From Pinisolibacter aquiterrae (GTDB taxonomy: Bacteria; Pseudomonadota; Alphaproteobacteria; Rhizobiales; Ancalomicrobiaceae): DNA of 64,000 bases. The translations under genes were made by a program, and so were the position numbers. Location of the stretch: assembly GCF_019160155.1 (NCBI RefSeq), contig NZ_JAFNIH010000058.1, positions 1 to 64,000 of the forward strand. Reading direction: 5' to 3'. The stretch's first letter is position 1, and every line of letters starts with the position of its first letter. Below, in pieces: positions 28,635 to 37,653 of the stretch. The notes under the pieces are model-generated. The model did not search any database, had not been told where the DNA came from, and was given only the letters and a program-made list of their open reading frames with translations.

Positions 28635-29789
28635 TCACTTCACGATCGCCCAATCGCCGTTCTTGACGGTGATCAGGATGCGGCCGCGATCGTCGACGCC
28701 GTAGTGGTTCGAGGCCGACCAGTTGTAGACCGCCTGAGACGCGGCCAGTTCCTTCTCGCTCTCGGCGGCGAGGCGCAGCGCCTCGCGGAACTCCTGGGTG
28801 CCGGGCTTGGCGGACTTCAACGCGACGGGCACGATCCGCTTCAGGATCTCGAACGTGTCGTACATGTGCGCGCCGAACTGGGTGACGGTTCCGGCGCCGA
28901 ACTTGGCCTCGTAGGCGGTGGTGTAGGCGACGCCCGGCTTCTTGGTGAGCTGGTGGTCGTCCTGGGCGGCGGCGGCGACCACCGGGCCGGAGGTGAAGAT
29001 CACGCCCTCGGCCGCCTTGCCGGCGATGCCGATGAAGGCGTGGGTGACGGCGCCGTGGGTCTGGTAGATCGGCCCGGTCCAGCCGCGCTCGCGCAGCGCG
29101 ATCACCGGCAGCGCGGCGGCGGTGCCCGAGGCGCCGACCAGCACCGCGTCGGGACGCGCCGCCACCAGCTTCAGCACCTGACCGGCGACGGAGGTGTCGG
29201 CGCGAGCGTAGCGTTCGTCGGCCACCATCTTGAGGCCCATCGGCTCGGCCGAGGCCTTGAATTCCTTGACCCAGAGATCGCCCCAGCTGTCGGAGAAGCC
29301 GATGATGCCGACGGTCTTGACGCCCTTGGCCTTCATGTTCTCGAAGAGACCCTTGGCCATCAGCGGCACCGGCTGCGGCATCACGAAGGTCCACTTCTCG
29401 CGGCCGGGCTGGAACGGCATCGGCGACAGCGCGAAATGCGGCACGGCGGCCTCGAAGGCGACGTTGGCGACCGCCATGGTCGCCGGCGTCACCGCCGAGC
29501 CGATCAGGATGTCGACCTTGTCCTGGGTGGCGAGGCGGCGGGCATTGGTGGTGGCGTTGGTCGGATCGCCGGCGTCGTCGAGCTGGATCACCTCGAGCTT
29601 GGCGCCGCCGATCTCCTTCGGGACGATGTCGAGCGTGTTCTTCTCGGGAATGCCGAGGGCCGCGCCCTGGCCGGTGGTGGAGATCGAGACGCCGATCTTG
29701 ATGGTGGGTTCCTCGGCGAAGGCCGACCCTTGCGCCAGGCCGACGGCGAAGACCGCGCCCATCAGGGCACGCCGGGTGAATTGCGACAT
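28635..29789 (-). CDS. ABC transporter substrate-binding protein (LivK/HAAT family)
   Basis: The 384-residue protein has a signal peptide (RRALMGAVFAVGLAQGSAFA|EEP) and begins TIKIGVSISTTGQGAALG. It shows the periplasmic-binding blocks DDAGDPTNATTNARRLATQD, DILIGSAVTPATMAVA and VGIIGFSDSWGDLW. It is the last gene of the leftward operon and converges on the importer operon that lacks its own binding protein, so the two probably work together. The likely ligand is a phenylpropanoid acid, by analogy with CouP-type proteins. Confidence 0.88.
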   Translation of the reverse strand: MSQFTRRALMGAVFAVGLAQGSAFAEEPTIKIGVSISTTGQGAALGIPEKNTLDIVPKEIGGAKLEVIQLDDAGDPTNATTNARRLATQDKVDILIGSAVTPATMAVANVAFEAAVPHFALSPMPFQPGREKWTFVMPQPVPLMAKGLFENMKAKGVKTVGIIGFSDSWGDLWVKEFKASAEPMGLKMVADERYARADTSVAGQVLKLVAARPDAVLVGASGTAAALPVIALRERGWTGPIYQTHGAVTHAFIGIAGKAAEGVIFTSGPVVAAAAQDDHQLTKKPGVAYTTAYEAKFGAGTVTQFGAHMYDTFEILKRIVPVALKSAKPGTQEFREALRLAAESEKELAASQAVYNWSASNHYGVDDRGRILITVKNGDWAIVK

Positions 29790-29895
29790 GGGATTGCTCT
29801 CCTCTCGTGGGCTTCCTCGGTGGCGCCCGCATCTCTCGCGCGGGTCGCCGCCCCGACCGTCGCTTCGGACGGTCGGAGGGTTTCGAAGCACCGCC

Positions 29896-30330
29896 TCAGG
29901 CGGCCGACAGTCGCCGGATCACCTCGTCGGGGATCGGCTTCGATTTCATCTTCTTCGGATCGTCGGGATGACGGCCGACCCAGACGCGCACCTCGTGCGC
30001 CTCGATCGCGACGATCTCGCCGCCGTCCGGGCCGGGCTTGAGGACGCGGTGGGCGATCTTGAAGCTCGACCGGCTGAATTCGGAGACCTGCGTCTCCACG
30101 ACGATGTCGTCGCCGAAGGTCGAGGGCACCAGGAATTTCGCCCCGGTGTCGACCATCGGATAGCCGACGATGTCGAATTCGGCGATCAGATCGCGCTTCT
30201 TCCACCCGGCGGCCTCGAAGAGGTGATGGGTGGAACTGTCGAAGATCGCGAAATAGTTCGGGTAGAAGACGATGCCGGCGGCATCGCAGTCGGCCCATTC
30301 GATCCGGACGGTGCGGCGATTGACGAGCAT
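29896..30330 (-). CDS. Hotdog-fold acyl-CoA thioesterase (4-hydroxybenzoyl-CoA thioesterase family)
   Basis: The 144-residue single-domain hotdog protein has the 4HBT active-site block EWADCDAAGIVFYPNYFAIF, with D16 at the catalytic aspartate position. Its neighbours are a thiolase, a hydroxyacyl-CoA dehydrogenase and an aryl-CoA ligase, so it may release 4-hydroxybenzoate, vanillate or protocatechuate from the aroyl-CoA made by thiolysis. It could instead relieve CoA trapping. It lies eight bases after the SDR gene. Confidence 0.87.
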   Translation of the reverse strand: MLVNRRTVRIEWADCDAAGIVFYPNYFAIFDSSTHHLFEAAGWKKRDLIAEFDIVGYPMVDTGAKFLVPSTFGDDIVVETQVSEFSRSSFKIAHRVLKPGPDGGEIVAIEAHEVRVWVGRHPDDPKKMKSKPIPDEVIRRLSAA

Positions 30331-30337
30331 GGGGGCC

Positions 30338-31099
30338 TCAGCGCGGCTGCATGCGAAGGGCGCCGTCGAGACGGACCACCTCGCCGTTGAGGAAGGCGTT
30401 CTCGGTCATGTGGACCGCGAGGCCGGCGAATTCGGACGGGTTCCCGAGCCGGGCCGGGAAGGGGATCGACTTGCCCAGAGAGATCCGCGCCTCCTCCGGC
30501 AGACCGAGCAGCAGCGGCGTCAGGAAGAGGCCCGGCGCGATCGCGTTGACGCGAATGCCGAACTGCGCCATCTCGCGCGCGATCGGCAGGGTCATCGCGA
30601 CGATGCCGCCCTTGGAGGCGGAATAGGCGGCCTGCCCGATCTGCCCCTCGTAAGCGGCGATCGAGGCGGTGTTGATCACCACCCCGCGCTCGCCGCCGTC
30701 GAGCGGCTCGAGCTTCGCCATCGCCGCGGTCGCGAGCCGCAGCATGTTGAACGAGCCGAGGAGATTGACCCGGATCACCGTCTCGAAGTCGGCGAGCGCC
30801 TGCGGCCCCTCCTTGCCGAGAACCCGCTTGGCGATGCCGATTCCGGCGCAGTTGACCAGGATCCGCGCCGCGCCGATCTCGCTCTCGATCCGGGCGAAGG
30901 CGGCTTCCGCCGCGCCCGCGTCGGCGACGTCGAGCGCCACCGCGAGACCGCCGATCGCCGCCGCCACTTCGCCGGAGGACGCTTCGTTGCGATCGACCAC
31001 GGCGACTCTCGCGCCCTTGGCCGCCAAGGCCTCCGCCGTCGCCCGGCCGAGCCCCGAACCACCCCCGGTGACGATCGCCGTCACGCCTTCGATCTTCAT
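30338..31099 (-). CDS. Short-chain dehydrogenase, probable 3-hydroxyacyl-CoA dehydrogenase (type II)
   Basis: The 253-residue SDR has the cofactor motif TGGGSGLG (11–18) and catalytic residues S146, Y159 and K163 (YSASK). VVINTASIAAYEGQIGQAAY and MTENAFLNGEVVRLDGALRM are typical of HSD17B10-like 3-hydroxyacyl-CoA dehydrogenases. Next to a thiolase and crotonase it would oxidise the 3-hydroxy-3-arylpropanoyl-CoA intermediate. Its ATG overlaps the thiolase stop by four bases. Confidence 0.87.
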   Translation of the reverse strand: MKIEGVTAIVTGGGSGLGRATAEALAAKGARVAVVDRNEASSGEVAAAIGGLAVALDVADAGAAEAAFARIESEIGAARILVNCAGIGIAKRVLGKEGPQALADFETVIRVNLLGSFNMLRLATAAMAKLEPLDGGERGVVINTASIAAYEGQIGQAAYSASKGGIVAMTLPIAREMAQFGIRVNAIAPGLFLTPLLLGLPEEARISLGKSIPFPARLGNPSEFAGLAVHMTENAFLNGEVVRLDGALRMQPR

Positions 31100-32361
31100 G
31101 CGACGCCTCCTCGGACGGCTTGCGGGTTTTCGACCAGCATGGCGATGCCCTGACCGCCGCCGATGCAGGCCGAGGCGATGCCGTACCTGAGGCCCCGCCG
31201 CTTCAATTCGCGCGAGACGGTGAGCGTGAGCCGCACGCCCGTAGCCCCGAGCGGATGGCCGATGGCGATGGCGCCGCCGTTGACGTCGAGCTTTTCCTCG
31301 TCGAGGCCGAGCTCGCGGGCGCACGCCATGATCTGGGCGCCGAAGGCCTCGTTGATCTCGATCCGGTCGACGTCGGCGACGGCGATGCCGGCCTTCTCGC
31401 AGACCGCGCGGATCGCCGGCACCGGGCCGATGCCCATGAACTCCGGCGGCACGCCGACCGAGGCGCAGGCGACGATCCGGGCGAGCGGGGTCTTGGCGTT
31501 CGCCGTCACCCAGGCTCGGGAAGCGAGCACCACGGCGGCGGCGCCGTCGACCACGGCGGACGAGTTGCCGCCCGTCTGCACCCCGCCGAAGGCCGGGCGG
31601 ATCTTGGCGAGCGCCTCGATCGGCGAGGGGCGCACATGGCTGTCCTCGCGCACCACGTCGCCCTTCTTCGGCAGCTTGATCGCGCGGGTATTGTAGCCCT
31701 CGAGCTCGAAGGTCTCGTCCGAGACGGCCACGATCTCCTCGTCGAAGAACCCGTCGGCGCGGGCGGCGAGCGCGCGCTCGAACGACCGCGCGGCGAAGGC
31801 GTCGACCTCCTCGCGGCTGATGCCGTACTTCTTCGCCAGGTTCTCCGCCGTGCCGCCCATGGTGGTCGAGCAGGACGTGTCGAGCAGGCTCTCCCAAAGG
31901 AAGTCCTTGAACTCGATCTGGCCCAGGCGGAAGCCGGAGCGATGGGTATAGGCCGCGACCGGGTTGCGGCTCATCGATTCCGCCCCGACCGCCAGCGCCA
32001 CCTCCGCCCGGCCGAGCGCGATCGCATCCGCCGCCTGAGAGATCACCTCGACGCCGGTACCGCAGATCCGCTGCACCAGATGGGCGGGCACCTCGACCGG
32101 CACGCCGCAATAGAGGCCGACGTGGCGCGGCAGGAAATAGGCGTCGAAACTGGCTTGCGCCATGTTGCCGGCGACCACCGTGCCGATCGTCTTCGGATCG
32201 ACGCCGGCGCGGGCGATCGCCGTACGTCCCGCCTTGATGCCGAGATCGGTCGGCGACACGGTCGAGAGCGCGCCGTTGTAGTCGCAGAAGGGGGTGCGGG
32301 CGCCGTCGACCAGGAAGACGTCGTCGAAGGTGAGCGCCACGGCGCCGGGAACATGCGTCAT
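31096..32361 (-). CDS. Thiolase (acetyl-CoA acyltransferase)
   Basis: The 421-residue thiolase has the nucleophile C100 (VQRICGTGVEVISQA), the GGAIAIGHPLGATGVRL histidine block and the second cysteine in CIGGGQGIAM. It would split 3-oxo-3-arylpropanoyl-CoA into acetyl-CoA and the aroyl-CoA. A role on 3-oxoadipyl-CoA for the box and pca routes is also possible, since no other thiolase is in the window. It is coupled to the SDR gene and lies 12 bases after the ligase gene. Confidence 0.88.
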   Translation of the reverse strand: MTHVPGAVALTFDDVFLVDGARTPFCDYNGALSTVSPTDLGIKAGRTAIARAGVDPKTIGTVVAGNMAQASFDAYFLPRHVGLYCGVPVEVPAHLVQRICGTGVEVISQAADAIALGRAEVALAVGAESMSRNPVAAYTHRSGFRLGQIEFKDFLWESLLDTSCSTTMGGTAENLAKKYGISREEVDAFAARSFERALAARADGFFDEEIVAVSDETFELEGYNTRAIKLPKKGDVVREDSHVRPSPIEALAKIRPAFGGVQTGGNSSAVVDGAAAVVLASRAWVTANAKTPLARIVACASVGVPPEFMGIGPVPAIRAVCEKAGIAVADVDRIEINEAFGAQIMACARELGLDEEKLDVNGGAIAIGHPLGATGVRLTLTVSRELKRRGLRYGIASACIGGGQGIAMLVENPQAVRGGVA

Positions 32362-32373
32362 GGGGAAGTCTCC

Positions 32374-34227
32374 TCAGAGGCGGACGACGTGGGGGCCGGC
32401 GTCGGGCGCATAGAGTGCCTCGATGTCGGGGGCCCGATTGGCGAGGACGGCGCGCTGGTTGAGCGAGCCCTTGTCGGTCGCCTCGCCGAGGTCGATCGAC
32501 GGCGGCGTCGCCAGGAGCGCGATGCGGGCGACCCGGGCCGACGACCCCGTCGCGGTCCGCGCCACCGCCGCCAGCCGTTCCTGGAAGGCGTCCTTGACCG
32601 TCTGGTCGCAGACCACCTCCTCGAACGGCGTCTCGGGGGGAAGATGCGGCGCCAGCCGGCGCGTCGCCTCCTCGTCCGGGAACACCAGCATGCCCACGTC
32701 GTCGCGGTCGTGCCCGGTGACGGCGGCGTCCTTGATCAGGGGATCGAAGGCGCCGACGAACTCGGTCCGGAGCGGTCCGACGCTGACCCAGGTGCCGGTG
32801 GCGAGCTTGAAGTCTTCCGCCACGCGGCCGTCGAACTCGAAGCCGGCGGCGAAATTGTTGGGCTCGGCGAGCCGCAGCGCGTCGCCCATCAGATAGAAGC
32901 CCTCGTCGTCGAAGACGCCCTGGGTGAGATCGGGCCGGCGCCAGTAGCCGGGCGTGATGTTGGGGCCGCGCAGGCGCGCCTCGAGCTTGCCGGCGTTGGG
33001 GACGAGCTTCAGCTCGACGCCCTTGTGCGGCACGCCGACGATGCCGGGACGATCGGCATCGCGCACGCCGATGAGGGCGCCCGGCGCGGTCTCGGTCGAG
33101 CCGAGCGAGGTGGTGAAGGCGATCGGCCGGCCGATCGTCTCGATCGAGAGCTGGCGATAGGCGTCCCAGATCGGCTTGGAGAGGCCGGCGCCCGCGTAGA
33201 AGAGGAGCTTCAGCCGCGAGAAGAACTGCCGGCGCAGATCCTCGTCGGCCTGGAGATGCGGCAGCAGCGCCTCGAAGCCCTTGGGGACGTTGAAATAGAT
33301 CGTCGGGGCGATCTCGCGCAGATTGGCGATGGTCTGGGCGATGCCCGCCGGCACCGGCTTGCCCTCGTCGATGTAGAGGGTGCCGCCGTTGTAGAGGGCG
33401 ATGCCGAAATTGTGATTGGAGCCGAAGGTGTGCGCCCACGGCAGCCAGTCGACCAGCACCGGCGGCTCGTCCTTGAGGAAGGCGAGCGCCTCGGCGAGCT
33501 GGGCCTGATTGGCGCAGATCATCCGCTGGGTGTTGGTGACGGCCTTGGGATAGCCGGTCGAGCCCGAGGTCAACAGGAACTTGGCGATCGTGTCGGGGCC
33601 GACGATCGAGCGGGCCGAGACCACGGCGGAGGAGATCGGCCGGTCGAGCAGGCTCTGGAACGGCGTCGCGCCGAGTTCGGCGGCGGTGTCGTCGGAGACG
33701 CAGATCTCGATGCCGCGTTCCTTCACCTTCTTCAGCGCCCGGCCGAAGGTCTTGCCGTCGGCGGCGAAGACGAGACGCGGCGTCAAGAGATCGAGCGCAT
33801 AGGTGAGCTTGCCGAGATCCTGCGAGATGGTCGAATAGGCGGTCGACATCGGGCAGGTCGGAACCCCGACGGCCATGCCGGCGAGCGACATCAGCGCGTG
33901 ATCGATGCCGTTGCCGGAGAGGATCAGCACCGGCTCTTCTTCCGAGAGATCGCGGGCGAGGAGCGCCGCGCCGATGTGCAGGATCTGCTCGAAGGCGGCG
34001 CCGTAGGTCAGCTCGCGCCAGGCGCCCGTCTTGGTCCGCTCCGCCAGGAACACCCGGTTCGGGGTGACCTTGGCCCAATGCTCGAGCCGGTCGACCAGCG
34101 AGGCCGAATAATGTGGCAAGGGCTTCGCCGAGCGCACGACGATGACGCCGTCGGGGCGGCTCTCGACCACCGGATCGAGTTTGCCGAAGAGGCGCAGCGG
34201 CGCGGTCGCCGGAATGGTGGCGTGCAT
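32374..34227 (-). CDS. Feruloyl-CoA synthetase-like aryl-CoA ligase
   Basis: The 617-residue AMP-forming ligase has the P-loop LTSGSTGYPKAV (219–230), SLGSTETAPGALIG and the FYLMGDALRLAEPNN block. Length and the DWLPWAHTFGSNHNFGIALYNGG segment are characteristic of Fcs enzymes, which activate ferulate, coumarate or caffeate. ATG 34227 has GGGAGGGAG upstream. Further in-frame sequence to 34875 is the shadow of the crotonase gene. It heads the ligase–thiolase–SDR–thioesterase–binding-protein run, 116 bases after the crotonase. Confidence 0.88.
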   Translation of the reverse strand: MHATIPATAPLRLFGKLDPVVESRPDGVIVVRSAKPLPHYSASLVDRLEHWAKVTPNRVFLAERTKTGAWRELTYGAAFEQILHIGAALLARDLSEEEPVLILSGNGIDHALMSLAGMAVGVPTCPMSTAYSTISQDLGKLTYALDLLTPRLVFAADGKTFGRALKKVKERGIEICVSDDTAAELGATPFQSLLDRPISSAVVSARSIVGPDTIAKFLLTSGSTGYPKAVTNTQRMICANQAQLAEALAFLKDEPPVLVDWLPWAHTFGSNHNFGIALYNGGTLYIDEGKPVPAGIAQTIANLREIAPTIYFNVPKGFEALLPHLQADEDLRRQFFSRLKLLFYAGAGLSKPIWDAYRQLSIETIGRPIAFTTSLGSTETAPGALIGVRDADRPGIVGVPHKGVELKLVPNAGKLEARLRGPNITPGYWRRPDLTQGVFDDEGFYLMGDALRLAEPNNFAAGFEFDGRVAEDFKLATGTWVSVGPLRTEFVGAFDPLIKDAAVTGHDRDDVGMLVFPDEEATRRLAPHLPPETPFEEVVCDQTVKDAFQERLAAVARTATGSSARVARIALLATPPSIDLGEATDKGSLNQRAVLANRAPDIEALYAPDAGPHVVRL

Positions 34228-34343
34228 GATCTCCCTCCCCGGGTCGCCCGCCGATTTCGCGGGTCGACCCTCGTTTCCTCGTCCCGCGACGGGGACGCTC
34301 GGCGGCCGGTTCGCCCGGCTCGTCTCGAATGATGCGCCCGAAC

Positions 34344-35156
34344 TCAGTCCGGACGCGTGACCTTGGCGGCGCGCTTCTGCAGGAAGTCGCGGACGCGGTT
34401 CTTGGCTTCGGCGTCGCCCTGGGCGACGGCGGAGACGAGGCTCTCCATGAGATAGCCGACGCGCGGATCGGCGTCGGCGATGCGCGGCAGCGCCTGGATC
34501 ACCGCGAAATTGGTGAGCGGCGCATTGCCGCACATCTTGGTCGCCAGTTCGAGCCCCTTGTCGAAGCCCGCGCCCTCGTCGACCAGATATTGCGAGAAGC
34601 CGAGCGGAACTCCCTCGGCGGCCGAATAGGTACGCCCGGTCAGCATCATGTCGGCCATCCGCGCGACGCCGATCAGTTTGGGCAGGCGGACCGAGCCGCC
34701 GCCGCCGACGAAGATGCCGCGCTGGCCCTCGGGCAGCGCGTAGAAGGCGCTCGCCTCGGCGACGCGCACATGGGCGGCGCAGGCGAGTTCCAACCCCCCG
34801 CCGATCACCGCGCCCTTCAGCACCGCGACCACCGGCACCCGGCCGAATTCGATCTTCTCGAAGCAGCGATGCCAATTGCGCGAATGGAACACGCCCTCGG
34901 TCACGTCGCGCTCGGAGATCTCCGAAAGGTCGAGACCGGCGGAGAAGTTCGGGCCGATCCCGTGGATCACCACCGCCCGCACCTCGGCGGGAATCGTCGA
35001 GAAGACCTCGTCGAGCGCCTCGATCGTCTCGTCGTTGATGGCGTTGCGCTTGGCCGGTCGGTCGAGCCCGACGACGAGGACGTCGCCGCGCCGCTCCACG
35101 ACGAGCGGCGATGCGTGCACGGCCGGCCCGGCCTCGGCGGATGCGGTCTTCGGCAT
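34344..35156 (-). CDS. Enoyl-CoA hydratase (crotonase family)
   Basis: The 270-residue crotonase keeps both catalytic glutamates (E123 in GGGLELA, E143 in LPEGQRG) and the oxyanion segment FSAGLDLSEI. It does not carry the blocks I associate with hydroxycinnamoyl-CoA hydratase/lyase, so simple hydration of cinnamoyl-CoA esters for beta-oxidation is more likely than direct aldehyde release. It is the first gene of the leftward operon, with a proposed MarR operator 32 bases upstream. Confidence 0.85.
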   Translation of the reverse strand: MPKTASAEAGPAVHASPLVVERRGDVLVVGLDRPAKRNAINDETIEALDEVFSTIPAEVRAVVIHGIGPNFSAGLDLSEISERDVTEGVFHSRNWHRCFEKIEFGRVPVVAVLKGAVIGGGLELACAAHVRVAEASAFYALPEGQRGIFVGGGGSVRLPKLIGVARMADMMLTGRTYSAAEGVPLGFSQYLVDEGAGFDKGLELATKMCGNAPLTNFAVIQALPRIADADPRVGYLMESLVSAVAQGDAEAKNRVRDFLQKRAAKVTRPD

Positions 35157-35187
35157 CTCGGTCCTCCCACTGTTCGTTCTTGTAATA

Positions 35188-35206
35188 GTTATTTTCTATA
35201 ACAATT
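35188..35206. promoter_or_regulatory. Proposed MarR operator 2
   Basis: GTTAT-TTTCT-ATAAC (35188–35202) is a perfect inverted repeat. Read on the minus strand, it is entered by AATTGTTAT (35198–35206), the same nine bases found in the dyad at 23041–23067. It lies directly upstream of the crotonase gene. The remaining gap to pcaQ (35207–35404) holds nothing I can identify. Confidence 0.6.
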
Positions 35207-35404
35207 GAGGCCTGTCAAGCCGGGCCCCGGCATGGGTTCGGTGGAACGAGATTTGTTCGCCCAGCGAAACGTGGGGCGTGTCGATGGAAGGAACGGCCGC
35301 GAGCGAGGGACGCCGTCGCGTCTCGTGCCGGATCGACCGGGCCACGTCCCTTCGGGTTCGCCGCCCGCGAAGGTCGGACCGGGTCGGAACGTCGTGCGGC
35401 GGTG

Positions 35405-36316
35405 TCAGCCGTCGGCGACCCGGCGGATCGCCCGCGCCAGCGCCTCGACCGCCCCGGCGACCGGGCTCCCCGCGCGCGTGGTGAGGCCGACCGGCCCGCC
35501 CGGCAAGAGCCCGGAAAGGGGCAGCCGCACCAGCGTCTCCTCGCCGAGATCCTCGGCCACCACGCCGCGCGAGATGATCCAGACCGCGTCGCTGCCGCGC
35601 GTGTAGGCGCGGCCGAACGAAGGCGCGACCGTCTCGATCACGTCGCCGTCGCGTGCCACGCCCTCGGCGAGGAACAGCCGGTCGACCTCCGGGCGGATGA
35701 TCGATCCGGCCGTCGGCAGGATGAGGGTGAAGGGGGCGAGTTCGGCGAGGCCGATGGTCCGCCCCGTCGCCAGCGGGTGGCCGGGCCGCGCCACCGCGAC
35801 GATCTCCTCGGAGTAGAGATGCTCGAAGGCGAGGCCGCGCATCGCCTCGGCGGCGGCGAGCCGCCCGACCACCAGATCGAGCCGGCCCTCGCGCAGCCGC
35901 CCGAGCAGCCAGTCGTTCGGCCCGGACTCCACCCGGACCGTCGCGGCGAGCCCGTCCGCCTTGGCCCCGGCCACCGCGCGCGGCATCAACCCGGTCGAGA
36001 CGGTCGGCAGCACTCCGACCGCCACCACCGTGCCGGCCCCCGACCGCGCCTGCGCCACCAGATCGAGCCCGCGCCGGAGCGCCGCCCGCGCCGCCCCCGC
36101 ATGCGCGCGGAACGTCTCGCCCTGCGGCGTGAGCACCGCCCCGGAGCGCCCGCGCTCGAACAGCGTGACGCCGAGCGTCTCCTCGAGTTCGCCGATCGCC
36201 CGCGACACCGCCGGCTGGGTCAGATGCAGCGCCTCCGCCGCGCGCCCGAAGCCGCCGCGCGCGGCCACTTCCAAGAAACAGGCGATGTGGCGCAATTTGA
36301 TCCGACCATCGATCAT
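35405..36316 (-). CDS. pcaQ: LysR-type regulator PcaQ
   Basis: The 303-residue protein starts IDGRIKLRHIACFLEVAARG and has the LysR helix-turn-helix (FGRAAEALHLTQPAVSRAIGE). The effector domain follows from about residue 90, including PTAGSIIRPEVDRLFLAEG, which fits the PcaQ group. PcaQ activates pca genes in response to 3-carboxymuconolactone or a similar pathway intermediate. It is divergent from pcaDCHG and shares a 133-base control region with strong inverted repeats. Confidence 0.92.
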   Translation of the reverse strand: MIDGRIKLRHIACFLEVAARGGFGRAAEALHLTQPAVSRAIGELEETLGVTLFERGRSGAVLTPQGETFRAHAGAARAALRRGLDLVAQARSGAGTVVAVGVLPTVSTGLMPRAVAGAKADGLAATVRVESGPNDWLLGRLREGRLDLVVGRLAAAEAMRGLAFEHLYSEEIVAVARPGHPLATGRTIGLAELAPFTLILPTAGSIIRPEVDRLFLAEGVARDGDVIETVAPSFGRAYTRGSDAVWIISRGVVAEDLGEETLVRLPLSGLLPGGPVGLTTRAGSPVAGAVEALARAIRRVADG

Positions 36317-36338
36317 GGGCCCTCCTCGATCATATCGA

Positions 36339-36391
36339 AATCGACATGGATCGATCGGAAGATATCATTTCCCATGTCGATTACGACATGG
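36339..36391. promoter_or_regulatory. pcaQ–pcaD control region with inverted repeats
   Basis: AATCGACATGG (36339–36349) is exactly inverted as CCATGTCGATT (36372–36382), and ACGACATGG (36383–36391) repeats the core. These are candidate LysR contact sites. The ATAACC-N4-GGTTAT site I recall for rhizobial PcaQ is not seen. Confidence 0.5.
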
Positions 36392-36449
36392 AACCATCGG
36401 AACGACGAGAAGGGCCGGCCCTGTCCGCATCCTCGGGAGGAACCACCTC

Positions 36450-37244
36450 ATGGACTTCGTGCAAGCGAACGGGATCGTTCTCCATGCCGACTGGCGCCCG
36501 GTCGCCGGTCGTCCGGCGCTGGTCTTCGTCAATTCGCTCGGAACCGACTTCCGCATCTGGGATCGCGTCACCGCCCATCTCGGCCGTCGCTTCTCGATCC
36601 TGCGCTTCGACGAGCGCGGCCACGGCCTCTCCGGCCTCGGCGAGCCGCCCTACGATCTCGCGGTGATGGCCGAGGATCTGCGCGCCCTGCTCGACCACTA
36701 CGGGATCGAGAAGGCGATCGTCTGCGGCCTCTCGGTCGGCGGCATGATCGCGATGACGTTTGCCGAGGCCCATCCCGAGCGCGTCTCCGGCCTGATCCTC
36801 TGCGACACCGCCCATCGCATCGGCGGCGCCGCCTTCTGGGCCGAGCGCATCGCCATCATCGAGCGCGACGGTCTCGAGGCGCTCGGCGACCCGGTCATGG
36901 TGCGGTGGTTCTCCGAACCCTTCCGCACCGAGAAGCCGGCGGAGACGGCGGCGTGGCGGACCATGGTCGTGCGCCAGGACCCGCGCGGCTACGCCGGCAC
37001 CTGCGCCGCCCTGCGCGACGGCGATCTCGAGGCGGCGGCGCGGGGCTTCCGCGTGCCGACGCTGTGCGTGGTCGGTTCGGTCGACGGCGCCACCCCGCCC
37101 GATCTGGTGCGGAGCCTCGCCGACCTCATCCCGAACGCCGAATTCGCCGTGATCGACGGCGTCGGCCACATCCCCTGCGTCGAGGCGCCCGACGTCCTCG
37201 GCGCCCACATCCTGCGTTTCACCGAGGAGAGCGCCCTTGTCTGA
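36450..37244 (+). CDS. pcaD: 3-oxoadipate enol-lactonase
   Basis: PcaD hydrolyses 3-oxoadipate enol-lactone to 3-oxoadipate. The 264-residue alpha/beta hydrolase has the oxyanion region VFVNSLGTDFRIWD, nucleophile S95 in CGLSVGGM, an aspartate in VVGSVDGATPP and a histidine in GVGHIPCVE. ATG 36450 is preceded by GGGAGG. It is the first gene of pcaDCHG and overlaps pcaC by eight bases. Confidence 0.93.
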   Translation: MDFVQANGIVLHADWRPVAGRPALVFVNSLGTDFRIWDRVTAHLGRRFSILRFDERGHGLSGLGEPPYDLAVMAEDLRALLDHYGIEKAIVCGLSVGGMIAMTFAEAHPERVSGLILCDTAHRIGGAAFWAERIAIIERDGLEALGDPVMVRWFSEPFRTEKPAETAAWRTMVVRQDPRGYAGTCAALRDGDLEAAARGFRVPTLCVVGSVDGATPPDLVRSLADLIPNAEFAVIDGVGHIPCVEAPDVLGAHILRFTEESALV

Positions 37245-37632
37245 CGAGAACCACACCGAGCGCTGGACGACCGGCATGGCCACTCGCCGCTCGGTGCTCG
37301 GCGAGGCCTATGTCGACCGCGCGGTCGCCCGCACGACGCCTTTCGACGAGGGGTTCCAGACCTTCATCACCGAGGGCGCCTGGGGGTCGGTGTGGTCGCG
37401 TCCGGGCCTGACGAAGCGCGAGCGCTCGATGATCACCATCGCCCTGCTCGCCGCCCTCGGCCACGACGAGGAGGTGGCGATGCACGTGCGCGCCACCAAG
37501 AACACCGGCGCCACGGCCGAGGACGTCGCCGAGGCCCTGCTCCATGTCGCGGTCTACGCCGGGGTCCCCGCCGCCAACCGCGCCATCAAGATCGCCAAGG
37601 CCGTCTACGCCGAAGGCGGAACCGAAGACTGA
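37237..37632 (+). CDS. pcaC: 4-carboxymuconolactone decarboxylase
   Basis: PcaC decarboxylates 4-carboxymuconolactone to the enol-lactone used by PcaD. The 131-residue protein has the CMD-family region GLTKRERSMITIALLAALGH and EVAMHVRATKNTGATAEDV, with the conserved histidine. I use the TTG at 37237 (MSDENHTERW), with GAGGAGAG six bases upstream; it lies inside the end of pcaD. The next in-frame ATG would remove conserved N-terminal sequence. The unusual start may lower its level. Confidence 0.9.
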   Translation: MSDENHTERWTTGMATRRSVLGEAYVDRAVARTTPFDEGFQTFITEGAWGSVWSRPGLTKRERSMITIALLAALGHDEEVAMHVRATKNTGATAEDVAEALLHVAVYAGVPAANRAIKIAKAVYAEGGTED

Positions 37633-37653
37633 AGAAACGTCAGGGAGAACGAC

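Noticed and set aside
31120-34332. A 1070-codon open frame on the plus strand
   Set aside because: It is antisense to the thiolase and aryl-CoA ligase, which have full motif sets; the plus-strand product is low-complexity His/Arg/Glu sequence.
34344-35156. Hydroxycinnamoyl-CoA hydratase/lyase (vanillin-forming)
   Set aside because: The sequence lacks the blocks I recall for that enzyme, no vanillin dehydrogenase is nearby, and a thiolase and dehydrogenase point to beta-oxidation.
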